Shown here piece after piece: positions 19,717 through 29,978 of a stretch of DNA of 64,000 nt. Location: assembly GCA_951640165.1 (NCBI GenBank), contig OX621256.1, forward strand, positions 3,658,001 through 3,722,000. Direction: 5' to 3'. The notes beneath the pieces are model-generated. The model ran no database searches, had not been told where the DNA came from, and saw nothing but the letters and a program-made list of their open reading frames with translations. Every line of letters starts with the position of its first letter. Position 1 is the stretch's first letter. This DNA comes from Pseudoips prasinana (taxonomy: Eukaryota; Arthropoda; Insecta; Lepidoptera; Nolidae). A program made the translations under genes and the position numbers.

Positions 19717-20250
19717 AAAAACCGAGTCGGACTCGCACATGAAGGGTTCCGTAGCAGAAAGTATTTCAGTTGATTAAATAAAGCAAATTGCGGTTTATGA
19801 CGTATTAAAAAAAAACTACTTGCTAGATCTCGTTCAAACCAAATTTCGTTGTTAGTTTCCACGATAATGTACATCATATATATTTTTTTTTAGTTTTATC
19901 ATTCTCTTATTTTAGAAGTTACAAGGGGGGGTTTCTTGCGCAAACTATTCAGTTTAGAAAAAAAATATATTAAAAACCTCAATATGATTTTTGAAGACCT
20001 ATCCATAGACACCCCACATGTATGGGTACTATGAAAAAAAAAATTCTATCTATAAAAATTGTTATTTTTCTATTTTTGTGTAAAAATCTTAATTCGGTTC
20101 ACAGAATACATCTACTTACCAAGTTTCAACAGTACAGCTCTTATAGTTTCGGAAAAAAGTGGCTGTGACATACGGACGGACAGACAGACAGACAGACATG
20201 ACGAATCTATTAGGGGTTCCATTTTTTGCCATTTGGCTACGGAACCCTAA
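19717..20250 (+). repeat. Dispersed repeat X (GAGTCGGACTCG ... CGGAACCCTAAAAA)
   Basis: Starts AAAAAACCGAGTCGGACTCG, CATGAAGGGTTCCGTAGC and ends CTACGGAACCCTAAAAA. The interior includes GACCTATCCATAGACA, AACTTGGT..ACCAAG-type sequence and GGACGGACAGACAGACAG. Other copies: 23655-24150 (minus) and 61735-62260. A very common lepidopteran element; class unknown to me. ORFs inside are shadows. Confidence 0.65.
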
Positions 20251-20344
20251 AAACGCAAATAATAGAACATACATGGGGGTGATTCGGATACTCCTCATCA
20301 TAAAGTATCTAAATTTTGCGTTTGAACGTCAACTCCTCAGCCAC

Positions 20345-20450
20345 CCTGTATGCATTATATCAGTTATCTGATTTCCACAGTACAAGCTCTGCTTAATTTG
20401 GGATCTGATGGCCGTGTGTCAATAATGTTCCCGGATATATTATTATTAAA
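20345..20450 (+). repeat. SINE family C 3' part
   Basis: TATCAGTTATCTGATTTCCA ... GTACAAGCTCTGCTTAATTT ... GATGGCCGTGTGT, ending just before the family B head. Confidence 0.6.
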
Positions 20451-20452
20451 TA

Positions 20453-20846
20453 TTGACTGCCTCGTTGGTCTAGCGGTAGCGTGTTCACCCGCAGAGAACA
20501 ATGTCCTGGGTTCAAATCCCGGGTCGGGACAAAAAGTGATTTAGGGACTTTTCTGTAAAAAAGAAAAATTTCTCAGCATCAGCCCGGAGTCTGGGAGGTG
20601 GCGGTATATACCCCCGTGCCTCAGAGAGCACGTAAAGCCGTAGGTCCTGTACCTGACCTCTTTGCAGTCGTGTCGCCTGGGCGTCCTATCGGATCATGAG
20701 AGTGATGGAATAGACATTGCTCCTGTGTTTGCGCACACACTTGAGCACTATAATATGTCCCGCGCAGATGGCTAATCTCTGTTGAGACTGGCCGCCGTGG
20801 CCGAAATTCGGCTAGGAGGACATTATTATTATTATTAATTATTAAC
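20453..20846 (+). repeat. SINE family B, full-length reference copy
   Basis: tRNA-like head with box A (TTGGTCTAGCGGTAGCGTG) and box B (GGGTTCAAATCCCGG), body as listed for 17888-18262, 3' end CGGCTAGGAGGACATT and an (ATT)n tail at 20822-20846. About 390 bp, pol III type, non-coding; must use a LINE for mobility. Confidence 0.85.
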
Positions 20847-21009
20847 AAAAGCGTGTGTAGATAATGTGTATTGACATTAAATTACTATCCCAAATATCTA
20901 TAAAAATACCGTCCAGAATATCAATGATCACTTTATATTGGTAAAAACATGCGGGGATTACGTGGAAATACCACACTTAATTAAAATATCATTGAATTTT
21001 GAGATATGC

Positions 21010-21130
21010 GATAATCAAATGGACTGCTTGTGGCACCGTGTGTCCCGGGTTCAATTCACGCACTGAACAGCTATTTGCGTGATCCACAAGTAGTTGTTCT
21101 GAGTCTGGTATATCTTAACTATGTATCCGT
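21010..21130 (+). repeat. SINE family D (tRNA-like) fragment
   Basis: GGACTGCTTGTGGCACCGTG, CCCGGGTTCAATTCACG (box B), TTGTTCTGAGTCTGG. Related inverted copies: 34185-34275, 34755-34880, 55105-55260. Confidence 0.5.
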
Positions 21131-21299
21131 CAAATAATCATTTATTGGTAAGATTTCTTACCAATAATTATTATATGTTTGTAAAGTACCCCGTGACACA
21201 GGAAAGCGTTAAACCATGGTTTAACGATTCGGTTTCGTCTTTAAAAAAATCTCAAATGTCTGCCTAGGACCAAATAACTTAATAATTATAATACTTGCG

Positions 21300-21450
21300 C
21301 TTAAAGTCAGTTTCTCAGCAAGCACGTGTTTAGTCTATAGATGGGTGACTACCAAAGCGGTTTAGATGACAACTGACGTGGCTATGTCAGAGGTCTACAG
21401 AAAGAGCTTGAACAACTCTAATACTAGGGTAGCTAATGACCATACTATAA
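21300..21450 (+). repeat. 5S-like SINE, decayed copy
   Basis: CTATAGATGGGTGACTACCA (5S box C-like), then GGCTATGTCAGAGGTCTAC and CAACTCTAATACTAGGGTAG as in 16560-16605. Confidence 0.55.
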
Positions 21451-22387
21451 AGAAGGCATGTCAAATAAATTAAGATAAAGTTGGGTTATATGGTTATATA
21501 ATGTAATATATGTATATACTGTTATTACACATTACTGTTATTCTGGTATTATATTATATTAGTAAATATATTTGTCCTTTTTCGTATTCACATAAATCGA
21601 ATTGTATTATTTACTTAATATTTACTTATAACTTATGGATGTACTATTTTATATAGAATAAATTTATTTCAATTGAAGAATATACCGAGATAGTATTTTT
21701 AATTGAGATATTTAAGTATTATTATTTTTTACTTCATACTTACTTTGCTTTTATGCCCGTACTTATTTATGTAGAGCAAAGTCATTTTTATTTTGTTAAA
21801 CATTTACCAAGGTAAAAAATATATATTTTTAGTAAATATATATTTTTTACTTAATATTTGATTATTATATTTAATAAAATAAAAATGAACTTACTCTACA
21901 TAAATGAGTACAATATTATGTAGAGTCAGTTCATTTTAACTTTATTAAGCATATATCAAGCTCGTATTTGTAGTAAAGATATTTATTCCTTTTTACTAAA
22001 TACTTAGGTACTTGAATTTAATAACCGTACTATTTTAAGTAAAATAAATTAATTTTATTAAATATATACATATAAAAAATCCTTTTTAATTCATGTTTAT
22101 AACTGTAATATTAGATTAAAACTAACTTAGATTTAATGAGCATATTTTGTAAGTTATTCAAATATTTTAACTTCAGTAAAAATATATCAAATTATATTTT
22201 TACTAAAAATATTACTTTTCATTCCGTATGTAAATCTCATGTAAGTATTCGATATACTTAAATATAGAGCTATCCAGTCTATGAACCTATTTATATATAT
22301 TTTAAATGTTAATTAAATATATTTTTACGTCAAGATCCCTTTAAAATTAATTTGCTACATATCTAAATAGAAAAATTACTTACAGCA
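21451..22387. other. Very AT-rich stretch without genes
   Basis: Repeated TTTTACTTAATATTT-like and TATATATTTTTAGTAAATA-like words give it a locally repetitive look. Could be spacer or intron sequence. No ORF or element end was recognised. Confidence 0.5.
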
Positions 22388-22620
22388 GTCAGAGAGAACT
22401 ATTCCAAAAATAAAACTTAAACACAACACAACCCGTCAAAAAAAACACTTCACAATCTCCAAAACTACAATTCGATCACACAAAATTCAGCACAACACTT
22501 CAGAATCTGTCAAAACACGCTAAGTAGTTGCTTAGTTAACCCCCGCACGCGAGCGGTGTCCGTAATCCGAATTTCGTCACTTGTATTATTTTCGGTTCCC
22601 GAGTCCCGTCGACGCGGCCT
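22388..22620 (-). other. Possible host first exon / 5' UTR with splice donor
   Basis: After more than 900 bp of AT-rich DNA, base composition rises sharply at 22530-22680. Read on the minus strand, a GC-rich block leads into a G/T-rich leader of 5'-UTR character (GTGTTGTGCTGAATTTTGTG) and ends ...CTGACTGCT|GTAAGTAATTTTT, a strong GTAAGT splice donor at about 22387. I see no long ORF, so the exon would be non-coding. No TATA box was found. Nothing repeats it elsewhere in the window. The partner exon would lie to the left of the Helitron/SINE region or outside the window. Tentative. Confidence 0.35.
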
Positions 22621-23447
22621 GGCGGTACCACGGTGGATGCCCGAATGCCTTATGCGCATGGTTCGACTGTCGTACTACGAAACAGCTTACGTCGCAATGC
22701 GTTATTACATTTAAAAACAGCCTTACACGCTTCTCCGTCGTCAATAGCTCTGAAAAGAGTTTGTCTGTATATTTTTGTTATGAGAAAAATAACATTTTAT
22801 TTGAGATGGAAACTGGGTGCTATGTTCGCTTTATCTGGCGATCATGAATGAATGGGACAGAATGTTATTTTTTTTATTTTTGTATAACTTAAATTTGTAC
22901 AAACTTTACAATAAGAAAGCTATCGATTTAAACTGTTAAATGTTACGGAATATTTCAGTTATTTGATTCAGTTATTTTAAAAAGATTTGCTGATCTTCAT
23001 GTCAATACTAACATAGTTTATAATTTCTAAATAATTTACTAACACTAGCTTGTCAATTATTACTATTATTATTGTTATTTATTATGAAATTGTATTTATT
23101 GTGAAATTATTATTATTATTAGTATTATTTATTTTACTGAATTGTGATCTCCATATGGACTAATTTGTCTGAAATAAAAGATTTTTGTTTTATTTTTATT
23201 TATTTTATTTTATTGAGAACTATTTTATTCCATAAATATTGGTTTTGTAGTGGTATAATTGTCGTTCAATTATACGGTTATCACAAAGTAACGCTAATGT
23301 CGGTTGTATGTTTTTAACCGACTACAAAAGAAGGAGTTTATCAATTTTGAATTCCTTTTTTAAAATTTACGCCGTTGTTTTTGAACTGATTATAATAATT
23401 AGCTATTTTTACTCGATGTGAGATAAGAGAGTATTTATGGTCCGATA
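22621..23447. other. No gene seen
   Basis: The GC-richer start has two overlapping spurious ORFs (22581-22851) without recognisable domains; the rest is AT-rich. A diverged start of the ACCGAC repeat lies at 23315-23350. Confidence 0.45.
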
Positions 23448-23614
23448 TCCTACTAATATTATTAATGGGAAAGTTTGTGTGTATATATAGATGTATGGAT
23501 GTTAGTTGCTCTTTCACGAAAAACCTACCGAACGTATTTTGATGGAACTTCGTATCAGAATAACACATAGGCTATCATTTATAAAGTTTAACGCGGGTAA
23601 AACTGCGCGGCACA
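23448..23614 (+). mobile_element. Helitron lacking its 3' terminus
   Basis: A|TCCTACTAATATTATTAAT 5' end, TTTATAAAGTTTAACGCGGG 3' hairpin region, but CTGCGCGGCACA runs into other DNA where GCTAG should be. Same subfamily as 53460-53787. Confidence 0.75.
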
Positions 23615-23654
23615 TTTTAAATTGTTGTTATAGAGAAAAGTTGAAGCCGGATCA

Positions 23655-24150
23655 ATTTTTAGGGTTGCGTAGCCAAATGGCAAAAATCGGAACCCTTATA
23701 GATTCGTCATGTCTGTCGGTTTGTCCGTCCGTATGTCACAGCCAAATTTTTCTGAAACTATAAGAGATGTACTGTTGAAACTTGGTAAATAGATGTATTC
23801 TGTGAACCGCATTAAGATTTTCACACAAAAATAGAAAAAGAACAATAATTTTGGGGGTTCCCCATATATAGAACTGAAACTGAATAGTTTGCGTGAGAGA
23901 CACTTCCAAAGTGGTAAAATGACCCCCCTCCCCTGTAACTTATAAAATAAGAGCATAATAAAACTAAAAAAAATATATGATGTACATTACCTTGCAAACT
24001 TCCGCCGAAAATTGATTTGAACGAGATCTAGTAAGTAATTTCTTTTAATACGTCATAAATCGTAAACCGCAATTTACCTTTCATTTAACCAACTCACTGC
24101 TACAAAACTCTTCATGGGCGAGTCCGACTCGCACTTAGCTGGTTTTTTTT
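23655..24150 (-). repeat. Dispersed repeat X (minus)
   Basis: Plus strand TTTTTAGGGTTGCGTAGCCA ... GGAACCC ... TCTGTCGGTTTGTCCGTCCG ... GAGTCCGACTCGCACTTAGC, with terminal GGTTTTTTTT. Inverse of 19717-20250. Confidence 0.65.
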
Positions 24151-24472
24151 AGTAAATTTTACTTTAGTATGTGTCATATACATTTTTCAGTAACAGATTT
24201 TTAAGGCCACAGAATGTCAAATACTGCCACCATTATAATTTAGGTCAATAGCAGTCCATTCCAAAATTATATTATTTAAGGCGAGGAACTTGGGTCAACT
24301 TGGTTCCGACTCGGTTGTTTTAACTTCAAAGTTCCAATCGTTAAGTTATAATCGAAATTAGAGGGTTAGTCCACAACGAGCCCCGGCTTTTAAGAGGACT
24401 TCCTAAGCGTTTATCCCATATAAATGATTCCTATTTGCCTCTCCAATAATCGGACAACTAAGATATTTATTA

Positions 24473-24792
24473 CTAGCTGTGCCCCGCGGTTTTACCCGCG
24501 TAAAATTTTATGAATTGCCACAGCTCCTCCCCCGTAAGTGATAGCGTGATAATATGTAGTCTATATGTTGACCCGACCTTTTAGTAATATTCATGCAAAA
24601 TTTCAAGTTAATCCATGCAGTACTTTTTGAGTTTAGCCCGGACATACATACAGACAAACAGACATACAGACAAAAATTCTAAAAACTATATTTTTGGCTT
24701 CGATATCGATTGTAGATCATGCCCCACTTATCCTTTAAAAAAATATTCAATGTACAGTTTTGACTTTCTTACGATTTTATTATATGTATAGA
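24473..24792 (-). mobile_element. Non-autonomous Helitron, 320-bp subfamily (minus)
   Basis: A|CTAGCTGTGCCCCGCGGTTT start and TTATATGTATAGA|T end on the plus strand. The interior contains the family marks TGTTGACCCGACC, TTTAGCCCGGACATAC and ATTTTTGGCTTCGATATCG. Confidence 0.9.
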
Positions 24793-25236
24793 TTACCATG
24801 ATAAAGAAGAACTACAATTTATTTGAGCAAGAATATAAATAGTCTAGTGTTTAGTATTTTATTTATTTATTTTCAAATTTATGTACACACTAAAAGTATA
24901 AAAGAAAGAATAGAAAACAAGAGAATACATTGAACAAAGGTACTAGTTATTTCTAAAGAAATCTCTTTCAGTAGACCTGCAAGAGGAGAGTTTAGAAGAG
25001 AGGAAGATATGAGTGTGTAGGATGATATACATACATACAAAAAAATATACATATACATAAATTTATAGATAATTTTAAAATAATAAAATACATATATCTA
25101 AGGCAACGGGGAAAGGTAGTGTTCTTTTAACCTTAAATATGAAGATTGTATTACAGTTACGTTTGTTAGTAACACTTCCTGCTAAGCCAAAAGTCATGTT
25201 TTTGTGATAAGGCACGAGAGAGGCTACTAAGGCACG
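24793..25236. other. No gene seen
   Basis: AT-rich, includes ATACATACATA runs. Ends at the 5' truncation point of the next LINE. Confidence 0.5.
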
Positions 25237-25856
25237 AGTGGTGCCTTACGAAGGCTCCTTAAGGTCTGTGAGTCCTACGCGGTGGCTCATGGGCTCAAAT
25301 ACAATGCAAAAAAGAGTGAAATCATGATTTTCAGGCCGGATAATAAGCGGTACACATTTGTTCCGAATTTCACTCTTGGTGATACAGCTCTAAATAAAGT
25401 TGAGCAATTCAAGTATTTGGGCCACTGGGTCACCGAGGACCTCAAGGACAGTGTAGACATAGAAAGGGAGCGCAGAGCGCTGTCTGTCCGATGCAACATG
25501 TTGGCCCGCAGGTTTTCACGGTGCTCAGGGACTGTCAAAGTTGCGCTTTTTAAAGCGTACTGTCAGTCCTTTTACACCTGCAGCCTGTGGGTTAACTATA
25601 CACAGCGGACATACAGCGACCTGCGCGTTCAATACAATAACGCGTTCCGGGTGTTGATGGGGCTGCCGCGCTACTGCAGCGCCTCCGCGATGTTCGCGGC
25701 GGCTGACACAGACGGCTTTGCGGCCATCATGCGCAAGCGGTGCGCATCTATCATGCGCCGCACGCGCGACAGTCCCAACACATCCTGCGCGCGCGGGCGG
25801 ACCGGTGGGACTCTCCGATGCTAGCTCGCTGGATACGGCTGCACGCAGTGGTATAG
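25237..25856 (+). pseudogene. RTE-like LINE reverse transcriptase, C-terminal fragment
   Basis: The frame is open from before the first ATG (ALRRLLKVCESYAVAHGLKY at 25237), through NAKKSEIMIF, GDTALNKVEQFKYLGHWV, LSVRCNMLARRFSRCS, VKVALFKAYCQSFYTCSLW and YNNAFRVLMGLPRYCSASAM. It matches the region after the catalytic DD of RTE/BovB-like reverse transcriptases. The single frame seems to end at 25824, but the family sequence continues one base over (ARADRWDSPMLARWIRLHAV, stop at 25854-25856), so there is a 1-nt frameshift in the CG-rich run near 25785-25798. 5'-truncated and inactive. Confidence 0.8.
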
Positions 25857-26008
25857 TGATTTTCCACCAGCATCGGGCAGTCCACCTGGACCGTCCACTT
25901 AGTATATAATTTTGTTGTTGTTTATTACTAACACTAGTTTGTAAGCTCGCAATTATACTAACAAATATGGATGGATAAATCTGAAATAAATGATTATTAT
26001 TATTATTA
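25857..26008 (+). mobile_element. 3' UTR and (ATT)n tail of the RTE-like LINE
   Basis: The UTR runs to CTGAAATAAATG and an ATT repeat at 25993-26008. The Dong-like element begins immediately after the repeat, so this tail served as its landing site. Confidence 0.7.
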
Positions 26009-29000
26009 CGTCTTTTATTCCATTTCATTCTTATTTTATACATTTACAAATATATTGTTACAAAAAAATATATATTTATAAATATAAAAAATAGACATCC
26101 AATCGGCAACGGGAGCAGGGTCCATGCTACCGATGGTCAAGGCTCCAGAGAAAGGAACCTCCTCACAATACGCGCCGTCTCTAAAATAACTGCCTTCTGA
26201 ACCTGACCCTTGACCCAACTGCCTAACGCGAGCCTCTTAAGGTGACGGTCGAGGCTCTTGGCAATCAAACCATGGGCAGAAACGACAATCGGTACAATGA
26301 TCGCCGACTCGACGTCCCACATGTCAACAACCTCGCGTGCTAGGTCAAGGTATTTAATTTTCTTGTCTTTTTCAGCTTTCACAAGGTTGTCATCATGTGG
26401 GACAGCAACATCGATGATCACTGCCCGGCGCTCTTGGCGATCCACCATCACAATATCAGGCTTATTGGCAACAATAGTCCTATCTGTGATGATGGATCTG
26501 TCCCAGTACAATGTGACACGGCCATTCTCCAGTATTGTCTCTGGAACGTATCTGTAGTACGGCACCTCCGACGTCACAAGGTTGTACCGCAGAGCAAGTT
26601 GCTGATGGTTTATCCTGGCTACTTGATTGTGCCTGTGCAAATACTCACCATTAGCAAGACGGGAGCAACCAGAAATTATATGTCTGAGGGATTCCCCAGG
26701 GCGGTGACATGCCCGACAAATGTCAACAGTACCATCCCTCAGTATAAATCTCCGGTGGTTATTCGTCATTACTACTTCGTCAGTAATTGCACAGACAAAA
26801 CCCTCGATTTCCGCAAAAAGGTCACCGAACCGTAGCCACGCTACTGATGCTGTTAAATCTACATCTGGCCCGTGCAGGGCCTTGTAAAATCTGCCATGAA
26901 GTTCCTTGCTCTGCCATACCTCCTTGCGGCCACTGGTGCTAAGTACCGTAGGTTGACGCCAGTTAGTTTTGGCTAAGGATAGAGCGGTGAATCCATTGTC
27001 CACGGCGATCACGTCCGCATGCATACCCACACTATTATGTAGGAAATAGTTTCTAAGATTATACAGCTCACGGTTATGCAGAGTTTTAGCATTTAAAAAG
27101 CCACGACCACCACATTTCCGTGGGATGTACAATCTCATCACAGAAGAGCGGGGGTGATGCATCCGATGTGATGTTAGCCGCGTTCGGACTGTTCGGTCCA
27201 GGGCGTCTAGCTCAGTTTGAGTCCACTTGAGTATTCCAAAGGAGTACAACAAGACTGGCATGACCCAGCCATTGTAAGCACGCACCTTGTTCCCTCCGGA
27301 CAATAGGCTTTTCAGCACTTTTGTCAAGCGGCCCAAGAAGCGCCCCCGCAATGACTCCTTCATGTCAGCCTCTTTGATGACTAATGCCTGTGACATACCC
27401 AAGTACTTGTAGGTTTCGGTTGCAGAGAGGGTTACTAAGTTAATGGAAGCTGAGAGTTGGGTGCTCTGAGATTCCACTATCTTCCCTCGTTTTGCATGCA
27501 TGACTGCACATTTGTCAATACCAAACTCCATTCTGATAGAGTTACTGAAGTTTTCTGTGAGCTTCAGTAACGCTGACAAGTGAAGATTGCTAGAGGCAAA
27601 TAACTTTAAGTCATCCATGTAAAGGAGGTGTGATATTACTTGTCCTCCTCTCCGCAGTCGATAACCTAACCCAGAATCCTCTAGTAGTGTGCTCAGAGGG
27701 TTCAGAGCCAGGCAAAACCACAATGGGCTCAAACTGTCGCCCTGAAAGATTCCCCGTTCTATCCTTATAGGCTCACCGTTCCCCAAGGTCTGGCGAGATC
27801 CTGGATAAAGAAGGACTGTACTCCACTGCTCCATACATGTCCTCAGGAAGGTACGTAAAATTGTATTTATTTTATACAATTCTAGCACTCTCATAAGCCA
27901 AGTATGGGGCACGGAGTCATAGGCCTTCTTGTAATCTATCCAGCATGTCGACAGATCTTTTCGGTTTCGGCGTGCCTGCTGGCAAATGGCCGTGTCAATA
28001 AGAAGCAATTCCTTAGTACCGCGGGACCCGTTCCTACATCCATTTTGAGCTGTAGATATAATTGCATTTCTGTCAATGTGATTGCAAATTTTGGTTTTTA
28101 ATATTGATGTTAAAATTTTGTACATGGTTGGAAGACATGTAATTGGTCTATAGTTCTTGGGTTCCGCGGTACTACCTGACTTATGGATCAAGTGGGTTAC
28201 ACCTGTGGTCATAAATTGTGGGAGCGAACCTGACTCTAAAGCCGACTGGAATTTGATAGCCAAATATTCGTGCGAGCTACGTAGCCATTTTAACCAAAAA
28301 TTGCGCAGTCCATCTGGCCCTTGAGATTTCCAGTTAGACAAACGGTAGACTGCACTAGCGACGTCGTCGGGTGTGATAGAAGTACTATTCATTTCTTCAA
28401 TAGGCTCACACACACGTTTAACGACCCCCATCCAATCGCCCTCGGAGTGAGCGATGGGTACCGACCAGATATTACGCCAGAAAGATATCATGGCGTCACT
28501 ATCTGGCCGGGGCCCATCGCCGTTAGTCCGTTGTTCAGTCTGCTCCCACAATTTATATACCCATCTCTGGTCCTTTTGGAATTTGTGGTTTTGGGAATAT
28601 CGATCCACGCGTTTTTTATATCTCCGAATACGACTAGCCCATGCATAAATTTTTTGTTTATAGAAATCTATGCGCTCTGTAACATGTGATATATAATCGC
28701 GGGGACTGATATCAGTCCCCATAAACACCTTCTTTACAAAGCGCATGACTCGAGGACGGGTGTTACCCTCTTGAAAGGATCGAAGCTTGTCAATGAGCAC
28801 CCTAGCCTCACGGATACGCCGTTCAATCCTGCACTGCCAGGTCGGTACAGCAGATCTCGGTCGTGTAGCTCCGTCATAATCGGGAAACTTGACACGTGCT
28901 ACACGACATGCGGTAATAGCCCCGCAATACAGGAGAGAATGCATATCCGTTAGGTCTTCACTAGTGGCAAAGTATTCCGCCATTACTGAATCTAGGGTGC

Positions 29001-29732
29001 ACACTAATGTTTTATTTTTATTATGCATGGGCAAGCGCGGCAACCGTGGTTTGAGATGGTTTGCCGTGGACCGATATTCTCGAACCACAACCTCAAAGGT
29101 GCTTCTTATTTCATTGTACATACTACTTACGTCAGTAGTCATATCATCCCCATCGTCGCCCGCACTAGCGGCAGAATGCGGTGCGGCCATGGTGGATGTT
29201 TGGGCCACGGGCGGGACGGGAACAATACGGCTATTGAGGGCCTCCGAGCGCAGCTGATCAAGCACGGTATCGTTCAACATATGATTACGCTGAATAACCC
29301 GTACCTGATCCGAAAGTCGCTGTGCCGATACGTTGATAGTTGGTTCAAGTTCCTGGAAAAAAGACAGCATTCGAGCACGATATGCAGTAAGTTGAGTACC
29401 CCCCTCTGTAGCCTCAAAATATGCGCGCATCACATTTTCATTAATGGAGTTAGTCCATCGCATGCGCTGCACATTACCACCGGGAGCGGGGACCCTGCTC
29501 GGGGCTGGTTGCCCCGTAAGTCCCAATTCTCGCGGTGGCCGGGCTCTTCGCCGCCGTATTGGTGGAGACGACGTCGGCGGAGAAAAATATTCATCGTCAT
29601 CGTTGTTCGCACTGGAGTTTGGCGAAATCACCACTGGGACGGTATCAAACGCTTGGGTGGTGGAGCGACGCGGCGATGAGTCCGGGGGTCTTGCTCGTGC
29701 TCTCCGTCTGGTCAGCATTTTGGTTGTTTATT
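26009..29732 (-). mobile_element. Dong/R4-type non-LTR retrotransposon, apparently intact
   Basis: Bounded by ATT/TTA repeats on both sides: 25993-26008 at its 3' end and 29732-29746 at its 5' end. On the minus strand the order is (TAA)n, a leader of only about 14 nt, the 1193-codon ORF, a 125-nt AT-rich 3' UTR ending AATAAAAGACG, and (TAA)n. Dong of Bombyx mori is known to insert into TAA repeats, and the encoded protein is of that clade. The leader might instead extend to the right through the repeat; the 79-bp-period duplication at 29854-29978 would then lie in it. Confidence 0.85.
26137..29718 (-). CDS. Dong/R4-clade ORF: reverse transcriptase + restriction-like endonuclease
   Basis: 1193 aa, uninterrupted, starting at ATG 29718 (context CCAAAATGC). 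Residues 1-80 are basic and Ser/Pro-rich with no zinc finger that I can see. A helical, charged region follows to about 440. The reverse transcriptase spans roughly 460-780: NWKSQGPDGLRNFW, KNYRPITCLPTMYKI (521-535), CWIDYKKAYDSVPHTW (592-607, first catalytic Asp), GIFQGDSLSPLWFCLALNPL (657-674), YMDD (700-703). A CCHC knuckle CRACHRPGESLRHIISGC (C1001, C1004, H1013, C1018) precedes a restriction-like endonuclease: KPDIVMVDRQERRAVIIDVAVP (PD at 1087-1088, D1103) then KAEKDKKIKYLDL. This order identifies the single-ORF, endonuclease-last LINEs. All key residues are present, so it may be active in target-primed reverse transcription. Confidence 0.92.
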   Translation of the reverse strand: MLTRRRARARPPDSSPRRSTTQAFDTVPVVISPNSSANNDDDEYFSPPTSSPPIRRRRARPPRELGLTGQPAPSRVPAPGGNVQRMRWTNSINENVMRAYFEATEGGTQLTAYRARMLSFFQELEPTINVSAQRLSDQVRVIQRNHMLNDTVLDQLRSEALNSRIVPVPPVAQTSTMAAPHSAASAGDDGDDMTTDVSSMYNEIRSTFEVVVREYRSTANHLKPRLPRLPMHNKNKTLVCTLDSVMAEYFATSEDLTDMHSLLYCGAITACRVARVKFPDYDGATRPRSAVPTWQCRIERRIREARVLIDKLRSFQEGNTRPRVMRFVKKVFMGTDISPRDYISHVTERIDFYKQKIYAWASRIRRYKKRVDRYSQNHKFQKDQRWVYKLWEQTEQRTNGDGPRPDSDAMISFWRNIWSVPIAHSEGDWMGVVKRVCEPIEEMNSTSITPDDVASAVYRLSNWKSQGPDGLRNFWLKWLRSSHEYLAIKFQSALESGSLPQFMTTGVTHLIHKSGSTAEPKNYRPITCLPTMYKILTSILKTKICNHIDRNAIISTAQNGCRNGSRGTKELLLIDTAICQQARRNRKDLSTCWIDYKKAYDSVPHTWLMRVLELYKINTILRTFLRTCMEQWSTVLLYPGSRQTLGNGEPIRIERGIFQGDSLSPLWFCLALNPLSTLLEDSGLGYRLRRGGQVISHLLYMDDLKLFASSNLHLSALLKLTENFSNSIRMEFGIDKCAVMHAKRGKIVESQSTQLSASINLVTLSATETYKYLGMSQALVIKEADMKESLRGRFLGRLTKVLKSLLSGGNKVRAYNGWVMPVLLYSFGILKWTQTELDALDRTVRTRLTSHRMHHPRSSVMRLYIPRKCGGRGFLNAKTLHNRELYNLRNYFLHNSVGMHADVIAVDNGFTALSLAKTNWRQPTVLSTSGRKEVWQSKELHGRFYKALHGPDVDLTASVAWLRFGDLFAEIEGFVCAITDEVVMTNNHRRFILRDGTVDICRACHRPGESLRHIISGCSRLANGEYLHRHNQVARINHQQLALRYNLVTSEVPYYRYVPETILENGRVTLYWDRSIITDRTIVANKPDIVMVDRQERRAVIIDVAVPHDDNLVKAEKDKKIKYLDLAREVVDMWDVESAIIVPIVVSAHGLIAKSLDRHLKRLALGSWVKGQVQKAVILETARIVRRFLSLEP

Positions 29733-29853
29733 TATTATTATTATTACTACTTAATGACGGCTACCGTTTTTGTGCTCACCAGTCGGCGCCACTAGGTCCA
29801 CTATAGCTGATCAAAATCATTGTTATTGTGGACGCGACGAATGTTTTTACGAA

Positions 29854-29978
29854 AAATATTTATTACAGTCATCGAGCTGTTACTCATTTTGTAATTTATG
29901 AAACACTTTAACAGGATTTTAAATATTTTTTCAAATATTTATTACAGTCATCGAGCTGTTACTCATTTTGTAATTTAT
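29854..29978. repeat. Tandem duplication, 46 bp identical, period 79
   Basis: 29854-29899 and 29933-29978 are identical (AAATATTTATTACAGTCATC...GTAATTTAT). Lies 120 bp upstream (in element orientation) of the Dong-like ORF start. It may be unrelated flank or part of a repeated 5' leader. Confidence 0.75.

Noticed and set aside
20175..20205. Short tandem GACA run as a microsatellite locus
   Set aside because: It is part of repeat X and found at the same place in other copies.
25525..26043. 172-codon minus-strand ORF
   Set aside because: Antisense of the RTE-like LINE fragment and its UTR.
26258..29806. Several plus-strand ORFs of 60-218 codons
   Set aside because: Antisense shadows of the long Dong-like ORF.
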